Notes: generated by a model from the letters alone, not told the origin. Counted from the first letter of the stretch, positions 1-8,522 are shown. The stretch is 64,000 nucleotides of DNA from Bacillus infantis (GCF_020171945.1 NZ_JAIVAP010000001.1:62001-126000), one strand, 5' to 3'. Program-made: numbers and translations.

Positions 1-127
1 GGAAAAAGGGGCCTTTTTAATAAAAGGAGCAACAGATTATGTAGCGAATGTATTGGGAGTTTCAAAGTTCACGGTCTACAACTATCTGCAGAAAATCCGC
101 ACCGAAAGTGAATTTCAAAAGCAGTGA
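1..127 (+). CDS. YheO-type transcriptional regulator, C-terminal end (partial)
   Basis: The window opens inside a reading frame (frame from base 2) that ends with TGA at 125-127. The visible 41 residues form a helix-turn-helix tail: an FLIKGATDYVANVLGVS-like recognition region followed by FTVYNYLQKIR. This pattern fits the C-terminal HTH_22 domain of YheO/DauR-type regulators, whose N-terminal PAS-like domain would lie off the window. It sits 39 bases before the EIIC-like gene and the serine dehydratase genes on the same strand, so it is a candidate local regulator of them. The family call rests on a short tail only. Confidence 0.6.
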   Translation, partial: EKGAFLIKGATDYVANVLGVSKFTVYNYLQKIRTESEFQKQ

Positions 128-166
128 ACAGCAGCAGGAATATGACAGCTTAGAGGAGTGTTTGCA

Positions 167-1243
167 ATGGAAATCATAAAAGGAACGGTCTTATTATTAA
201 TTGTATTAGCCTTCTTTTCACTATTCAGCTTTAAAGCACCTAAAGGGATGAAAGCGATGGGGGCTCTTGCCAGTGCTGCAGTAGCTGCATTTCTGGTAGA
301 AGCTTTTCAGCGATATGTTGGGGGCGATCTCCTCGGGATTGCTTTTCTGGGGGAAGTAGGGGATGCAGCAGGGAGCATGGGCGGAGTTGCAGCTGCAGCA
401 CTCGTGGCGCTTGCAATCGGCGTCTCTCCGGTGTATGCTTTAATGCTTGGGGTATCTTGTGCCGGGCTCGGACTATTGCCTGGATTTATTGCAGGATATC
501 TGGTAGCGTTTATTGTGAAAAAGATAGAAGAAAAAGTGCCTGCGGGCTTTGACTTAATTGTGACCATCATTGTGGCGGCGCCTTTAGTTAGGCTGATTGC
601 CGTATATCTAAAGCCTGTTGTAGATGCTACACTATTGAATATCGGCGGTATCATCACAGAAACAGCAAGCAGCAGCCCGATTCTTATGGGCATCATACTT
701 GGAGGAGTCATTACTGTCGTGGCAACAGCACCATTAAGCTCCATGGCGCTTACAGCCATGCTGGGGCTGACCGGGGTTCCCATGGCCATCGGGGCACTTG
801 CAGTGTTCGGCTCATCTTTCATGAACTATGTGCTGTTCAGCCGCTTAAAATTCGGTGACCGCAAGACAACGATTTCCGTAGCCATCGAGCCACTGACACA
901 GGCACATATCATTTCAGCTAACCCAATTCCGGTGTATGTGACAAATTTCATTGGAGGCGCTGCTGCCGGCGTTATTGTTGCCTTGTCAGGCATGATCAAT
1001 AATGCGACAGGAACAGCGACTCCAATTGCCGGCCTGGCTGTTATGTTTGGTTTTAATGACCCTGTAAAAGTGACAATCATTGCCCTATCATGTGCGGCTG
1101 CCGGAGCAGTCAGCGGCCTTGTTGGGTCAATCTTGTTTAAAAATTATAAAATAAGAACAGTAGCTGAACTAAAAGAAGAAAAAAACCAAAGTGTTCAGGA
1201 AGTTGCCAGAAAATCATCAATTATTGCGAGGGTTGCAAAATGA
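167..1243 (+). CDS. EIIC_2-family membrane transporter (PTS IIC-like)
   Basis: A 358-residue, very hydrophobic protein with about eight to ten membrane segments, rich in Gly and Ala, resembling the PTS EIIC_2 family. I chose ATG 167 because GAGGAG at 153-158 is correctly spaced. A GTG at 158 in the same frame overlaps that site. No IIA or IIB domain or gene is nearby. The next gene begins within its stop codon (ATGA overlap at 1240-1243), so it is co-translated with the two L-serine dehydratase subunits. Inference: it may import serine or a related amino acid rather than a sugar. The substrate is unproven. Confidence 0.75.
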   Translation: MEIIKGTVLLLIVLAFFSLFSFKAPKGMKAMGALASAAVAAFLVEAFQRYVGGDLLGIAFLGEVGDAAGSMGGVAAAALVALAIGVSPVYALMLGVSCAGLGLLPGFIAGYLVAFIVKKIEEKVPAGFDLIVTIIVAAPLVRLIAVYLKPVVDATLLNIGGIITETASSSPILMGIILGGVITVVATAPLSSMALTAMLGLTGVPMAIGALAVFGSSFMNYVLFSRLKFGDRKTTISVAIEPLTQAHIISANPIPVYVTNFIGGAAAGVIVALSGMINNATGTATPIAGLAVMFGFNDPVKVTIIALSCAAAGAVSGLVGSILFKNYKIRTVAELKEEKNQSVQEVARKSSIIARVAK

Positions 1244-1899
1244 AATATAGATCTGCGTTTGATATTATTGGTCCGGTCATGATTGGTCCATCGAGCTCAC
1301 ATACTGCCGGTGCTGCACGCATCGGAAGAGTGGCAAGGACCCTTTTTGGAAATATGCCAAACAAAGCGGTCATTTCCCTGTATGGTTCGTTCGCCAAAAC
1401 ATATAAGGGGCATGGAACCGATGTGGCCATTGTAGGAGGCCTTCTCGACTTCGACACATTCGATGAAAGGATACCGCAGTCTTTGGGCCTGGCGGAGGAA
1501 GCCGGCCTTGACATTGAATTCAGGATAGAAGACACTGTCATGGACCATCCGAATACAGTATCCATTCACCTGACTGACGGAAAGCAGGAGCTGGACCTGA
1601 CAGGCATCTCCATCGGCGGGGGCACCATAGAAATTACTGAATTGAACTCGTTCAAACTCAAGCTTTCTGGAAATCCTGCCATACTGGTCATCCATAATGA
1701 CCAATTCGGCGCCATATCCGCTGTCACTCATGTACTGGCCATGCATCGGATCAATATCGGCCATATGGAAGTTTCCCGCAAGGAAAAGGGCCAAATGGCA
1801 ATGATGGTCATTGAAGTGGACCAGCGCATCGATCTGGATGTGATCAGAGAATTGGAACAGCTTCCTAATATCACACAAATCATCAGAATGGCAGAATAG
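1240..1899 (+). CDS. sdaAB: L-serine dehydratase, iron-sulfur-dependent, beta subunit
   Basis: 219 residues matching the beta subunit of bacterial two-subunit L-serine ammonia-lyase, which deaminates L-serine to pyruvate in the cytoplasm. The N-terminus has the diagnostic IGPVMIGPSSSHTAGAARIG segment. The C-terminal part (about residues 145-219) is an ACT-type regulatory domain with the segment HVLAMHRINIGHMEVSRKEK. The start overlaps the upstream transporter stop by four bases, and the alpha subunit follows after 26 bases. Length is normal for the family. Confidence 0.93.
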   Translation: MKYRSAFDIIGPVMIGPSSSHTAGAARIGRVARTLFGNMPNKAVISLYGSFAKTYKGHGTDVAIVGGLLDFDTFDERIPQSLGLAEEAGLDIEFRIEDTVMDHPNTVSIHLTDGKQELDLTGISIGGGTIEITELNSFKLKLSGNPAILVIHNDQFGAISAVTHVLAMHRINIGHMEVSRKEKGQMAMMVIEVDQRIDLDVIRELEQLPNITQIIRMAE

Positions 1900-1925
1900 A
1901 AGATTAGGAGCCGGGAGGGAATACG

Positions 1926-2798
1926 ATGTTATTTCGCAATGTAGCAGAATTAGTCGAACTTGCCGAAAGCAAGGGCGTGAAAATAGCTGAAATCATGATT
2001 CAGCAGGAAATAGAAGTATCAGGGCGGACACGCGAGGAAATCATAGCCCAGATGGACCGCAACCTGACAGTGATGGAAGAAGCGGTCGAACGCGGCCTGA
2101 AAGGCGTCAAATCGGTTTCCGGCCTTACAGGCGGAGACGCGGTACTCTTGCAGAATTATATCAAAAGCGGAAAAGCTTTATCCGGCAACCTGCTGCTTGA
2201 TGCCGTCAGCAAGGCAGTTGCCACCAATGAAGTCAATGCCGCAATGGGCGTTATCTGCGCCACACCTACAGCAGGGTCGGCTGGTGTGGTGCCTGGCACA
2301 CTGTTTGCAGTCAAAGAAAAGCTTAATCCGACAAGGCAGGAAATGATTGAATTCCTGTTCACCTCAGCAGCCTTTGGATTTGTTGTCGCCAACAATGCTT
2401 CCATTTCCGGAGCTGCCGGCGGGTGCCAGGCTGAAGTGGGCTCAGCGAGCGGAATGGCGGCCGCAGCCATTGTCGAGCTGGCGGGAGGGACTCCTTCCCA
2501 GGCTGCAGAGGCTATGGCCATCACCTTAAAGAATATGCTCGGCCTCGTCTGCGATCCTGTAGCAGGGCTGGTTGAAGTCCCTTGCGTAAAAAGGAATGCA
2601 ATGGGTGCATCAAATGCCATGACGGCTGCAGATATGGCTCTTGCCGGCATCACCAGCCGGATACCATGCGACGAAGTCATCATTGCCATGTATAAAATTG
2701 GACTGACAATGCCATCTGCCCTGCGCGAAACTGCAGAAGGCGGGCTTGCCGCCACTCCAACCGGAAAGAGGCTGCAGGCTGAGATATTCGGAAAATAG
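1926..2798 (+). CDS. sdaAA: L-serine dehydratase, iron-sulfur-dependent, alpha subunit
   Basis: 290 residues, the catalytic alpha subunit that pairs with SdaAB and carries the oxygen-sensitive iron-sulfur cluster. Family features include CATPTAGSAGVVPG (about residues 112-125), AAGGCQAEVGSASGMAAAA and NMLGLVCDPVAGLVEVPC; the cysteines in these stretches are the expected cluster ligands. A ribosome site GGGAGGG precedes ATG 1926. It is the last gene of the transporter-sdaAB-sdaAA unit, closed by a hairpin terminator about 12 bases later. Confidence 0.94.
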   Translation: MLFRNVAELVELAESKGVKIAEIMIQQEIEVSGRTREEIIAQMDRNLTVMEEAVERGLKGVKSVSGLTGGDAVLLQNYIKSGKALSGNLLLDAVSKAVATNEVNAAMGVICATPTAGSAGVVPGTLFAVKEKLNPTRQEMIEFLFTSAAFGFVVANNASISGAAGGCQAEVGSASGMAAAAIVELAGGTPSQAAEAMAITLKNMLGLVCDPVAGLVEVPCVKRNAMGASNAMTAADMALAGITSRIPCDEVIIAMYKIGLTMPSALRETAEGGLAATPTGKRLQAEIFGK

Positions 2799-2809
2799 AA
2801 TGCTGGAGG

Positions 2810-2842
2810 ATCCCCTGCTTTTACAAGCGGGGGATTTTTTAT
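2810..2842 (+). terminator. Rho-independent terminator after sdaAA
   Basis: An 11-bp stem (ATCCCCTGCTT with AAGCGGGGGAT, one G-U type mismatch) and a short loop, followed by TTTTTT. It ends the serine dehydratase operon. Confidence 0.85.
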
Positions 2843-2997
2843 GCTTCCATCTTAAAAGGAGTTTCCAGACAATTAAAAATCAACCGGAGGGGGGGCAGAT
2901 ACCTCATAGAAACTTGCGAAAACTGCAGTGTTTGCTGCGAACAGATAAATTTTTCTGAAAAATCAAGATAAAAGGTACAGAATATGTTATTATGGAG

Positions 2998-3013
2998 TTA
3001 CGTAATAACGTAA
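2998..3013. promoter_or_regulatory. Palindromic operator candidate TTACGT-AATA-ACGTAA
   Basis: A 6+4+6 inverted repeat that lies 38 bases before the start of the winged-helix/ATPase-fold gene, just downstream of a TATTAT-like -10 sequence around 2987-2992. Position and symmetry fit an autoregulatory site for the downstream HTH protein. This is inference; no known motif was matched. Confidence 0.4.
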
Positions 3014-3051
3014 AATAGAAACTGCCAAACAAAGGAGGCTTTACTCCAAAT

Positions 3052-4104
3052 ATGCCATTCAAGGAAGATCTGAATGTTATTAAACGCCAGCTGGAGGTTC
3101 TTATCAAGCAAGCAGAAAAAATGGAAGCAGCCTCGCTGGACCAGCACAGTAAAGAAGAGAATCAGTTTACCACTATCTCCTATAGCGGCACAATTGCAGC
3201 CCGGGAAGGAAGGCGCAGTTGGAAACCCGCGTCTAAAACGATCGAAGAGGTGCTGGCGCCAGACAGCGGCAGCCTTGCGAATATACTTTCCTCACTTGGC
3301 CACATACAAAGGATAGAAATGATCAAGTCACTTATGCAGGAGCCGAAGAATGCAGCTGAATTGGTCAAGGAACTTGGGATGGGGACGACCGGACAGCTCT
3401 ACCACCATATGAAGCCGCTGCTGCACGCCGGCATCATTGAACAGAAGGAACGGGGAGGCAGCTATTCAATTGCAGCAGATAAAATTCTCCCAATACTTCT
3501 CCAGCTTGCAGGGGCAGCAGAAATGTTTGAGAGCAGCCGCTATTTGGCACTGGAAGCACTGAGGGAAGAACCAGAAAAAGTGGACATGAAAACTGAAGGA
3601 GATTTTGATGCAAACATTTTGCTGTTTTCACTCATCCATCATGCAGTCCAGGAGCATGAAGCCGGCCATGCATCCAAAATAAATATATACCTGCATAGTG
3701 ATGGAAGTGCGACTGTTTCAGATGATGGCCGCGGCATCCCGGTTTCCCTGCTGGAAGGAACCAGCTTGAGCAGGCTCCAGGACGTGCTGACAGATGTTGA
3801 GAAAAACTATCTGGAAGATTCATCGGATCAAAAAGCCGGTATTCCTGTTGCGGCAATAAACGCTTTTTCAGAAAAGCTGACAGTCCTGATTAAAAAGGAT
3901 CATCGGATCTACAGGCAGGAATATCAGTATGGAAAAGCTCTTGCACAGGTGGTTCCCATAGGGGAAACGAATGAAACGGGAACGAGCATCAGCTTTCTGC
4001 CTGATAAGAAAGTGTTTAAGACCGGATTTCATTCTGCAAAGCTGGAGGAAAAAATAAAGGAATTGCAGGGACTATACCCCGATTTATCACTGTCTTTGCA
4101 ATAA
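3052..4104 (+). CDS. Winged-helix regulator fused to a degenerate GyrB-like ATPase fold
   Basis: 350 residues. Residues about 1-30 are probably coiled. Residues 75-150 form an ArsR-like winged helix (LGHIQRIEMIKSLMQEP, GQLYHHMKPLLHAGII). Residues about 185-325 resemble the GHKL ATPase domain of GyrB/ParE: HSDGSATVSDDGRGIPV (216-231) matches the adenine-binding box, and GTSISFLPDKKVF (310-322) matches the GyrB end-of-domain strand. In the N-box, LLFSLIHHAVQEHEAG replaces the usual LVYEVVDNSIDEALAG, so the catalytic Glu position is Ser193 and the Mg-binding Asn position is His197. It may bind nucleotide or another ligand without hydrolysis. AAAGGAGG at 3031 precedes the start, and a methyltransferase gene follows after 13 bases. 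Confidence 0.75.
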   Translation: MPFKEDLNVIKRQLEVLIKQAEKMEAASLDQHSKEENQFTTISYSGTIAAREGRRSWKPASKTIEEVLAPDSGSLANILSSLGHIQRIEMIKSLMQEPKNAAELVKELGMGTTGQLYHHMKPLLHAGIIEQKERGGSYSIAADKILPILLQLAGAAEMFESSRYLALEALREEPEKVDMKTEGDFDANILLFSLIHHAVQEHEAGHASKINIYLHSDGSATVSDDGRGIPVSLLEGTSLSRLQDVLTDVEKNYLEDSSDQKAGIPVAAINAFSEKLTVLIKKDHRIYRQEYQYGKALAQVVPIGETNETGTSISFLPDKKVFKTGFHSAKLEEKIKELQGLYPDLSLSLQ

Positions 4105-4117
4105 AGGAGGAAGAAAG

Positions 4118-4834
4118 ATGGCTGGCTTAGAAACGATTAGAACCGCAGAAGATGTAATGATCATGCTGGATTTCCTGCTGAAAGAAGAGTCTTCATTTCA
4201 ATGGGATCAATTTTACGAAAAAAGGGGAAATCATGTCCCATTTTTCAGGAATGTTCCTGATGAGAATCTGGCTGCTTATTTCAATAATGGGCAGGTGACA
4301 GCAGGCAGGGTGCTGGAACTCGGCTGCGGACCAGGCAGGAATGCCATTTACATGGCAGGAAAAGGGTGCACGGTGGATGCCGTAGATTCTTCTAAAGAAG
4401 CGCTGAATTGGGCAAGGGAGAGAGTGGTGGGAAATGATGCGGATATACGTTTCGTTGAAGCTGATATCTTCCAGCTGGACCAAAGCTTTGCCGGATACGA
4501 TTTTATTTACGATTCAGGCTGCTTTCACCATATACCGCCGCACCGGAGAGCAGATTACTTTGCCATCCTGCGAGACAGGCTGAAGCCAAATGGCTTGTTT
4601 GCACTAACATGCTTTGAAGAAAACGGTGAGCTGGGCGGCTCGGCTCAATCAGATTGGGATGTTTATAGAGAACGCAGCATGAAGGGCGGCCTCGGCTTCA
4701 CAGAGGAAAAGCTTCTGAAGTTATTCTGTGATTTAAGAGCGGTTGAAATCAGACCGATGAAAAAGAAGAACAGAGATGAAACAGAGTTCGGTGTTTCCGG
4801 TTTCCTGACAGCACTTTTTCAAAAGAAGGAATAG
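4118..4834 (+). CDS. Class I SAM-dependent methyltransferase
   Basis: 238 residues. Motif I, VLELGCGPGRNAIYMA, lies at about residues 63-78 and binds S-adenosylmethionine. An acidic VDAVDSS follows, then a DFIYDSGCFHHIPPHRR motif IV/post-motif region. The substrate cannot be told; the small size and lack of extra domains suggest a small-molecule methylase. It follows the HTH/ATPase-fold gene closely and precedes a phosphotransferase-fold gene by 10 bases, so the three are likely one transcript. AAAGGAGG precedes the ATG. Confidence 0.85.
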   Translation: MAGLETIRTAEDVMIMLDFLLKEESSFQWDQFYEKRGNHVPFFRNVPDENLAAYFNNGQVTAGRVLELGCGPGRNAIYMAGKGCTVDAVDSSKEALNWARERVVGNDADIRFVEADIFQLDQSFAGYDFIYDSGCFHHIPPHRRADYFAILRDRLKPNGLFALTCFEENGELGGSAQSDWDVYRERSMKGGLGFTEEKLLKLFCDLRAVEIRPMKKKNRDETEFGVSGFLTALFQKKE

Positions 4835-4844
4835 GGGATCTGCA

Positions 4845-5735
4845 ATGGATGATAGAATAAAAGAATTATTAAAGAATGTACAGGAAGAATGCCAAGGAAG
4901 AATCAACATTTCAGATATTGAACCATTTGCCTTTGGGGTAGAAAATTGTGTGTTCAAGGGCTATTCCCCTGAATGGGGCCAGGTGGCCATCCGGACTCCC
5001 TGGTCCCGGCAGATTGACAGGGAAACGGATACCATCACAGATTCAAGGCTTGGGCTGCTGAAAGAACATGCTTTGACAGGCCACAGCAGAAGGCATGGCC
5101 TGCCGGTGCCGGCCATCTTTCATCTGCACCTTGGCGAAACAGCAGATTTTCTGGTTCAGCAATTTGTAGAGGGAGATCAGAGTTCCTCCATTGAAGAAAT
5201 AGGAAGAATTGCAAAAGAGCTGCACAGCATTGAAGCTTTGCCGGAGACTGGCATCTCTGAGCAGGATGTGCACCAGTCATTGGCTGACAGGATTGCCATT
5301 AGGGCAAAAGCAGCTGAAAAGGTTCTGAATTGCCGTCTGCCGCTGCCTGATTCGGAAGATATTCAAGGGCTATTATCTTCGTACAAGCAGAAAAAGCGGC
5401 TGCTTCACATGGATCTGCGGCCGGAAAATCTTATTTTTCAAGAAGGAAAGGCGGCTGCCGTCATTGACTGGACAAATGCGCTGATTGGAGATCCGGTCCT
5501 GGAGCTTATGAGAATAAAAGATTATGGGCTTCTGACAGATGAATTTATCCTGGGATATGCAGGGGCGGAGTTGGAAATAGCAAGGGTTCCAGAGGCTGTT
5601 CAGTATCTTTATCAGTTTGATACAGCCGCGATGCTTGCCGTGTTATTTCATACCGAAAGCATCGATCCCGCACAGGGTGAAGCAGCTGGGATAAGAGTAA
5701 GGGAGCTTCATAGAAAAATAGTTAACTTGTTGTAG
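4845..5735 (+). CDS. Aminoglycoside phosphotransferase-fold (APH/ChoK-like) protein
   Basis: 296 residues of the APH kinase superfamily. The catalytic loop HMDLRPENLIFQ carries the Asp and Asn of the Brenner motif, and the metal-binding VIDWTNALIGDP follows (about residues 188-220). The N-lobe nucleotide region is VAIRTPWSRQ. Family members phosphorylate small molecules such as antibiotics, choline or sugars; the substrate here is unknown. It ends the 3052-5735 transcript. Confidence 0.78.
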   Translation: MDDRIKELLKNVQEECQGRINISDIEPFAFGVENCVFKGYSPEWGQVAIRTPWSRQIDRETDTITDSRLGLLKEHALTGHSRRHGLPVPAIFHLHLGETADFLVQQFVEGDQSSSIEEIGRIAKELHSIEALPETGISEQDVHQSLADRIAIRAKAAEKVLNCRLPLPDSEDIQGLLSSYKQKKRLLHMDLRPENLIFQEGKAAAVIDWTNALIGDPVLELMRIKDYGLLTDEFILGYAGAELEIARVPEAVQYLYQFDTAAMLAVLFHTESIDPAQGEAAGIRVRELHRKIVNLL

Positions 5736-5759
5736 TTTATAATAATATTATGTAAACTA
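5733..5759. promoter_or_regulatory. Interrupted palindrome TAGTTTA-N13-TAAACTA
   Basis: The left arm overlaps the stop codon of the kinase-fold gene. The AT-rich centre makes it a poor terminator. It could be an operator for the downstream oxidoreductase, whose TATAAT-like -10 lies at 5803-5808. Symmetry is seen; function is inference. Confidence 0.3.
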
Positions 5760-5844
5760 AACTAGATTATACATTCGAATCCCCATTTCCGCCCCAATAA
5801 GCTATAATAGAAATTGTCAAAAGATTAGAAATAGGAGTGTTAGC

Positions 5845-6792
5845 ATGTCTAAAAACGTGGGAATCATTGGCCTGGGTGCCATCGGAGAGAGAGTGCTGAG
5901 AAATTTTCAATATAATGAAGGAACAAGGGTAGCAGCACTTTGCGATACGAATGAAACCCGGCTCGAGGCACTAAAAAGCGAACTGGGGGAAGTTTCCCTT
6001 TACAGCAACTATGAGGAACTTTTAAATAATGAAGAAATCGAACTGGTATACATAGCCGTGCCGCCAAAGTTCCACCATCAGATCGCTTTGGATGCGATCA
6101 AAAAAGGAAAACATATTCTTTGTGAAAAGCCGCTCGCCAATTCAATTGAGGAGGCAAGGGAAATGGCAGAGGCTGCAGAGGCAGCCGGCATCGTCAATGC
6201 AATCAATTTCCCAATGATGTACAGCAATGTGTTCCGTCTTTTTAAGGAAAAAGCAGAGGATGGGACGCTCGGTGAAATCAAACGGGTTGAGGTGAATCTG
6301 CATTTCACTGAATGGCCAAGAAAATGGCAGAAGAATAATTGGATCGCTGGCAGGGAGCAGGGCGGATTCATCCGCGAAGTCGGCCCGCACTATATCCAGA
6401 TGATCATGGACGTTTTCGGCGATATAAAGGATGTCCGTTCCTTTGTCGACTATCCTGAGGACCCTGAATTATGCGAGACAGGATTTACGGCAGTGATGAC
6501 AGCTGGAGATAACATTCCTGTCGTTTTCAACGGGGCCAGCGGGATTGGCCAGCAGGAAAAGATTTCTTTCAAGATTTTTGGAGAAAAAGGAACCATCGAT
6601 CTGCTGAACTGGAGCCAGCTTGCTGAAAGCACGATTGACGCTGAAGCCGAAATGCTGCCGCTCGAGCGTGAAAATGACTTGGAACTTGTCAGCGAAATCT
6701 GCCACAGCATTGATGGGGGAAAAGCAAGGATCGTCAGCTTTAAACAAGGATACAAAGTGCAAGAGGTCCTTGAGCAGCTGCTGAATACATAA
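5845..6792 (+). CDS. Gfo/Idh/MocA family oxidoreductase
   Basis: 315 residues. The N-terminal Rossmann fold (NVGIIGLGAIGERVLRNF, residues 4-21) binds NAD(P), and the family marker CEKPLANS lies at about residues 93-100. The C-terminal half is the usual substrate-binding alpha/beta domain. Members oxidise sugars, inositols or reduce biliverdin and related compounds; the substrate here is unresolved. AGGAGTG precedes ATG 5845. A short acetyltransferase remnant follows. Confidence 0.85.
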   Translation: MSKNVGIIGLGAIGERVLRNFQYNEGTRVAALCDTNETRLEALKSELGEVSLYSNYEELLNNEEIELVYIAVPPKFHHQIALDAIKKGKHILCEKPLANSIEEAREMAEAAEAAGIVNAINFPMMYSNVFRLFKEKAEDGTLGEIKRVEVNLHFTEWPRKWQKNNWIAGREQGGFIREVGPHYIQMIMDVFGDIKDVRSFVDYPEDPELCETGFTAVMTAGDNIPVVFNGASGIGQQEKISFKIFGEKGTIDLLNWSQLAESTIDAEAEMLPLERENDLELVSEICHSIDGGKARIVSFKQGYKVQEVLEQLLNT

Positions 6793-6815
6793 TCAAAGGA
6801 CTTGGGGGCAGGAAA

Positions 6816-6944
6816 ATGGGTCTGCGTTTTACGGTATATGAAAATCCGCAGGAATTTCTGCAGAAAACAGAAGGGTTCCTGCTTAAACACCAGGAAATCG
6901 GCTATAAACCGGCAGCCGATTCTGTCATGCTGAAGTGGGTATAA
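6816..6944 (+). pseudogene. Truncated N-terminal remnant of a GNAT acetyltransferase
   Basis: A 42-codon open frame (ATG 6816, TAA 6942) with a GGGGGCAGG ribosome site. The product starts MGLRFTVYENPQEFLQKTEG, which resembles the first 30-40 residues of Bacillus GNAT-like proteins, and then stops before any acetyl-CoA binding motif. A terminator hairpin begins 12 bases after the stop. I read it as a gene cut short by deletion; a genuine small protein is possible. Confidence 0.45.
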
Positions 6945-6955
6945 ATTGAAAAAGC

Positions 6956-6990
6956 AAGGCCAAATCATGATGATTTGGCCTTTTATCTTC
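6956..6990 (+). terminator. Rho-independent terminator between remnant and kinase-fold gene
   Basis: A 12-bp perfect stem AAGGCCAAATCA / TGATTTGGCCTT with a three-base loop, followed by TTATCTTC. It ends the 5845-6944 unit. It also lies between any upstream start and the next gene, which supports ATG 7003 for that gene. Confidence 0.75.
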
Positions 6991-7002
6991 GGAGGGGATA
7001 GG

Positions 7003-7926
7003 ATGCTGGAATGGTTGGCAGAGGAAATACCGCTGCTGAAGAAAAGCACTGGTATTGTCATTATACAAAAAGGATTTTCACAAGATGAGAAGTATATAAT
7101 TTCATTGAAGGATCAAAGCAAATTAGTCCTGAAGCTCTTTGATCTATCAGGACTAGCTTCAAAAAGGCAAGAGTTCGATATTTTAAAAAAAATGCAGGAT
7201 TATCGCATCCTTTGCTCCCAGCCTATTGAGATGGGCGAGGCAGGAGGAAAAGGATACATGATCACCTCGTTTATCGAGGGTAAGGATGCGGAGGAAGAAA
7301 TAAGGCGCCTCACTGAGCAGGATCAGTATGCAATAGGTGCAGCTGCCGGAAGACAATTGAGGAAAATGCATCAGCTTCACGCACCACGTGGCACTCCTTC
7401 CTGGTATAAAAGGAAAACAGAGAAGCACAGGAAGTATTTGGAGGCATATTCTTCATGCGGAGTAAAGATCAAGCATGATGATAAAATCATCCATTTTATT
7501 GAAGAAAATCTTCACAGGATGAAAAATCGTCCCAGCTTTTTTCAGCATGACGACTTTCACCCTGGTAATCTGATCATTCAAAATAACAGACTGGCAGGCA
7601 TTATTGATTTTAACCGTTTTGACTGGGGAGATCCGATACATGAATTTCTGAAACTCGGCATCTTCAGCCGCAATGTGAGCATTCCTTTTTCCATCGGCCA
7701 AATAAAAGGCTACTTTGACCAGGAAGAACCAGGGGAGGAATTTTGGACTTTATATTCCGTTTATCTGGCGATGTGTGTGTTTTCCACTGTAATCTGGACA
7801 CTGAAACACACCCCCGAAAACCTTGAGGGAATGATGGAAAAAGTGAATCTGTTTTTGGAGGACCATGAATATTTCTCAAGAATGAGTCCTAAGTGGTACG
7901 ATTTGCAGCAGGGGGGAAAGCGGTAG
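7003..7926 (+). CDS. Aminoglycoside phosphotransferase-fold protein
   Basis: 307 residues from ATG 7003, chosen because GGAGGGG (6991-6997) is ideally spaced and the upstream frame runs through a terminator. The catalytic loop FFQHDDFHPGNLII contains the Asp and Asn of APH kinases, and IIDFNRFDWGDPIHEF holds the metal-binding Asp. It is unlike the 4845 gene except for these motifs. The substrate is unknown. Its stop codon TAG overlaps the GTG start of the following acetyltransferase, so the two are translationally coupled. Confidence 0.8.
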   Translation: MLEWLAEEIPLLKKSTGIVIIQKGFSQDEKYIISLKDQSKLVLKLFDLSGLASKRQEFDILKKMQDYRILCSQPIEMGEAGGKGYMITSFIEGKDAEEEIRRLTEQDQYAIGAAAGRQLRKMHQLHAPRGTPSWYKRKTEKHRKYLEAYSSCGVKIKHDDKIIHFIEENLHRMKNRPSFFQHDDFHPGNLIIQNNRLAGIIDFNRFDWGDPIHEFLKLGIFSRNVSIPFSIGQIKGYFDQEEPGEEFWTLYSVYLAMCVFSTVIWTLKHTPENLEGMMEKVNLFLEDHEYFSRMSPKWYDLQQGGKR

Positions 7927-8372
7927 TGGACGTAGTCTATCATATTTCTGATGAAATGCCAAAACAGGAAGTGCTGAACAAAATCCTTACATTACATGCT
8001 GCCATTTTCGGGGAAACGGATCAGCTGGAAAAAAAGATGGCGGATAAGCCTAAGCGTCTTGTTGCATCTGCGATTTATCAAGATCAGGTGATTGGGTATA
8101 AGGTTGGCTATGAAATGGAAGAAAACAAGTTCTACAGCTGGCTTGGCGGCGTGGATGCAAAGTACCGCGGGAAAGGAATTGCCTCCAGGCTGATGGAGAT
8201 GCAGCATGAATATATCAAGGGGTGCGGGTATCGGGTAATCCAGACTAAAACAATGAACAAGTGGCGGCATATGCTGATTCTGAATATAAAGCACGGATTT
8301 GATGTACTGGAAACATATATAGATGAAAAAGGAAGGCATAAAATCATCCTCGAGAAAAAACTGCGGGACTAG
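7926..8372 (+). CDS. GNAT family N-acetyltransferase
   Basis: 148 residues from GTG 7926, which overlaps the stop of the preceding kinase-fold gene; GGGGGGAAAG just upstream is the ribosome site. The acetyl-CoA site is GGVDAKYRGKGIASRLMEMQ (about residues 74-93), with the R/Q-x-x-G-x-G/A signature. A 15-residue N-terminal helix precedes the first strand. The substrate cannot be inferred. Coupling to a kinase-fold protein suggests they act on related small molecules, but this is only contextual. Confidence 0.82.
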   Translation: MDVVYHISDEMPKQEVLNKILTLHAAIFGETDQLEKKMADKPKRLVASAIYQDQVIGYKVGYEMEENKFYSWLGGVDAKYRGKGIASRLMEMQHEYIKGCGYRVIQTKTMNKWRHMLILNIKHGFDVLETYIDEKGRHKIILEKKLRD

Positions 8373-8522
8373 CAAAAAAATAGATGGAAGAAAAAGGATT
8401 TTTGAGGTTTTTGTCGAAATATTCCTTATTATACTTATCGGAGGTATGCAGGTGTTTCTATTATTTTATTGAGGTCAAGGAAATCAACATAACCTAAATA
8501 AATGACAGGAGTTGAATTTCTT

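Noticed and set aside
6946-7002. Upstream extension of the kinase-fold gene to TTG 6946
   Set aside because: The extension would cross a perfect 12-bp terminator hairpin; GGAGGGG before ATG 7003 gives a better start.
8411-8418. Spo0A-type box TTGTCGAA
   Set aside because: A single 8-base match in AT-rich sequence, with no well-spaced promoter to support it.
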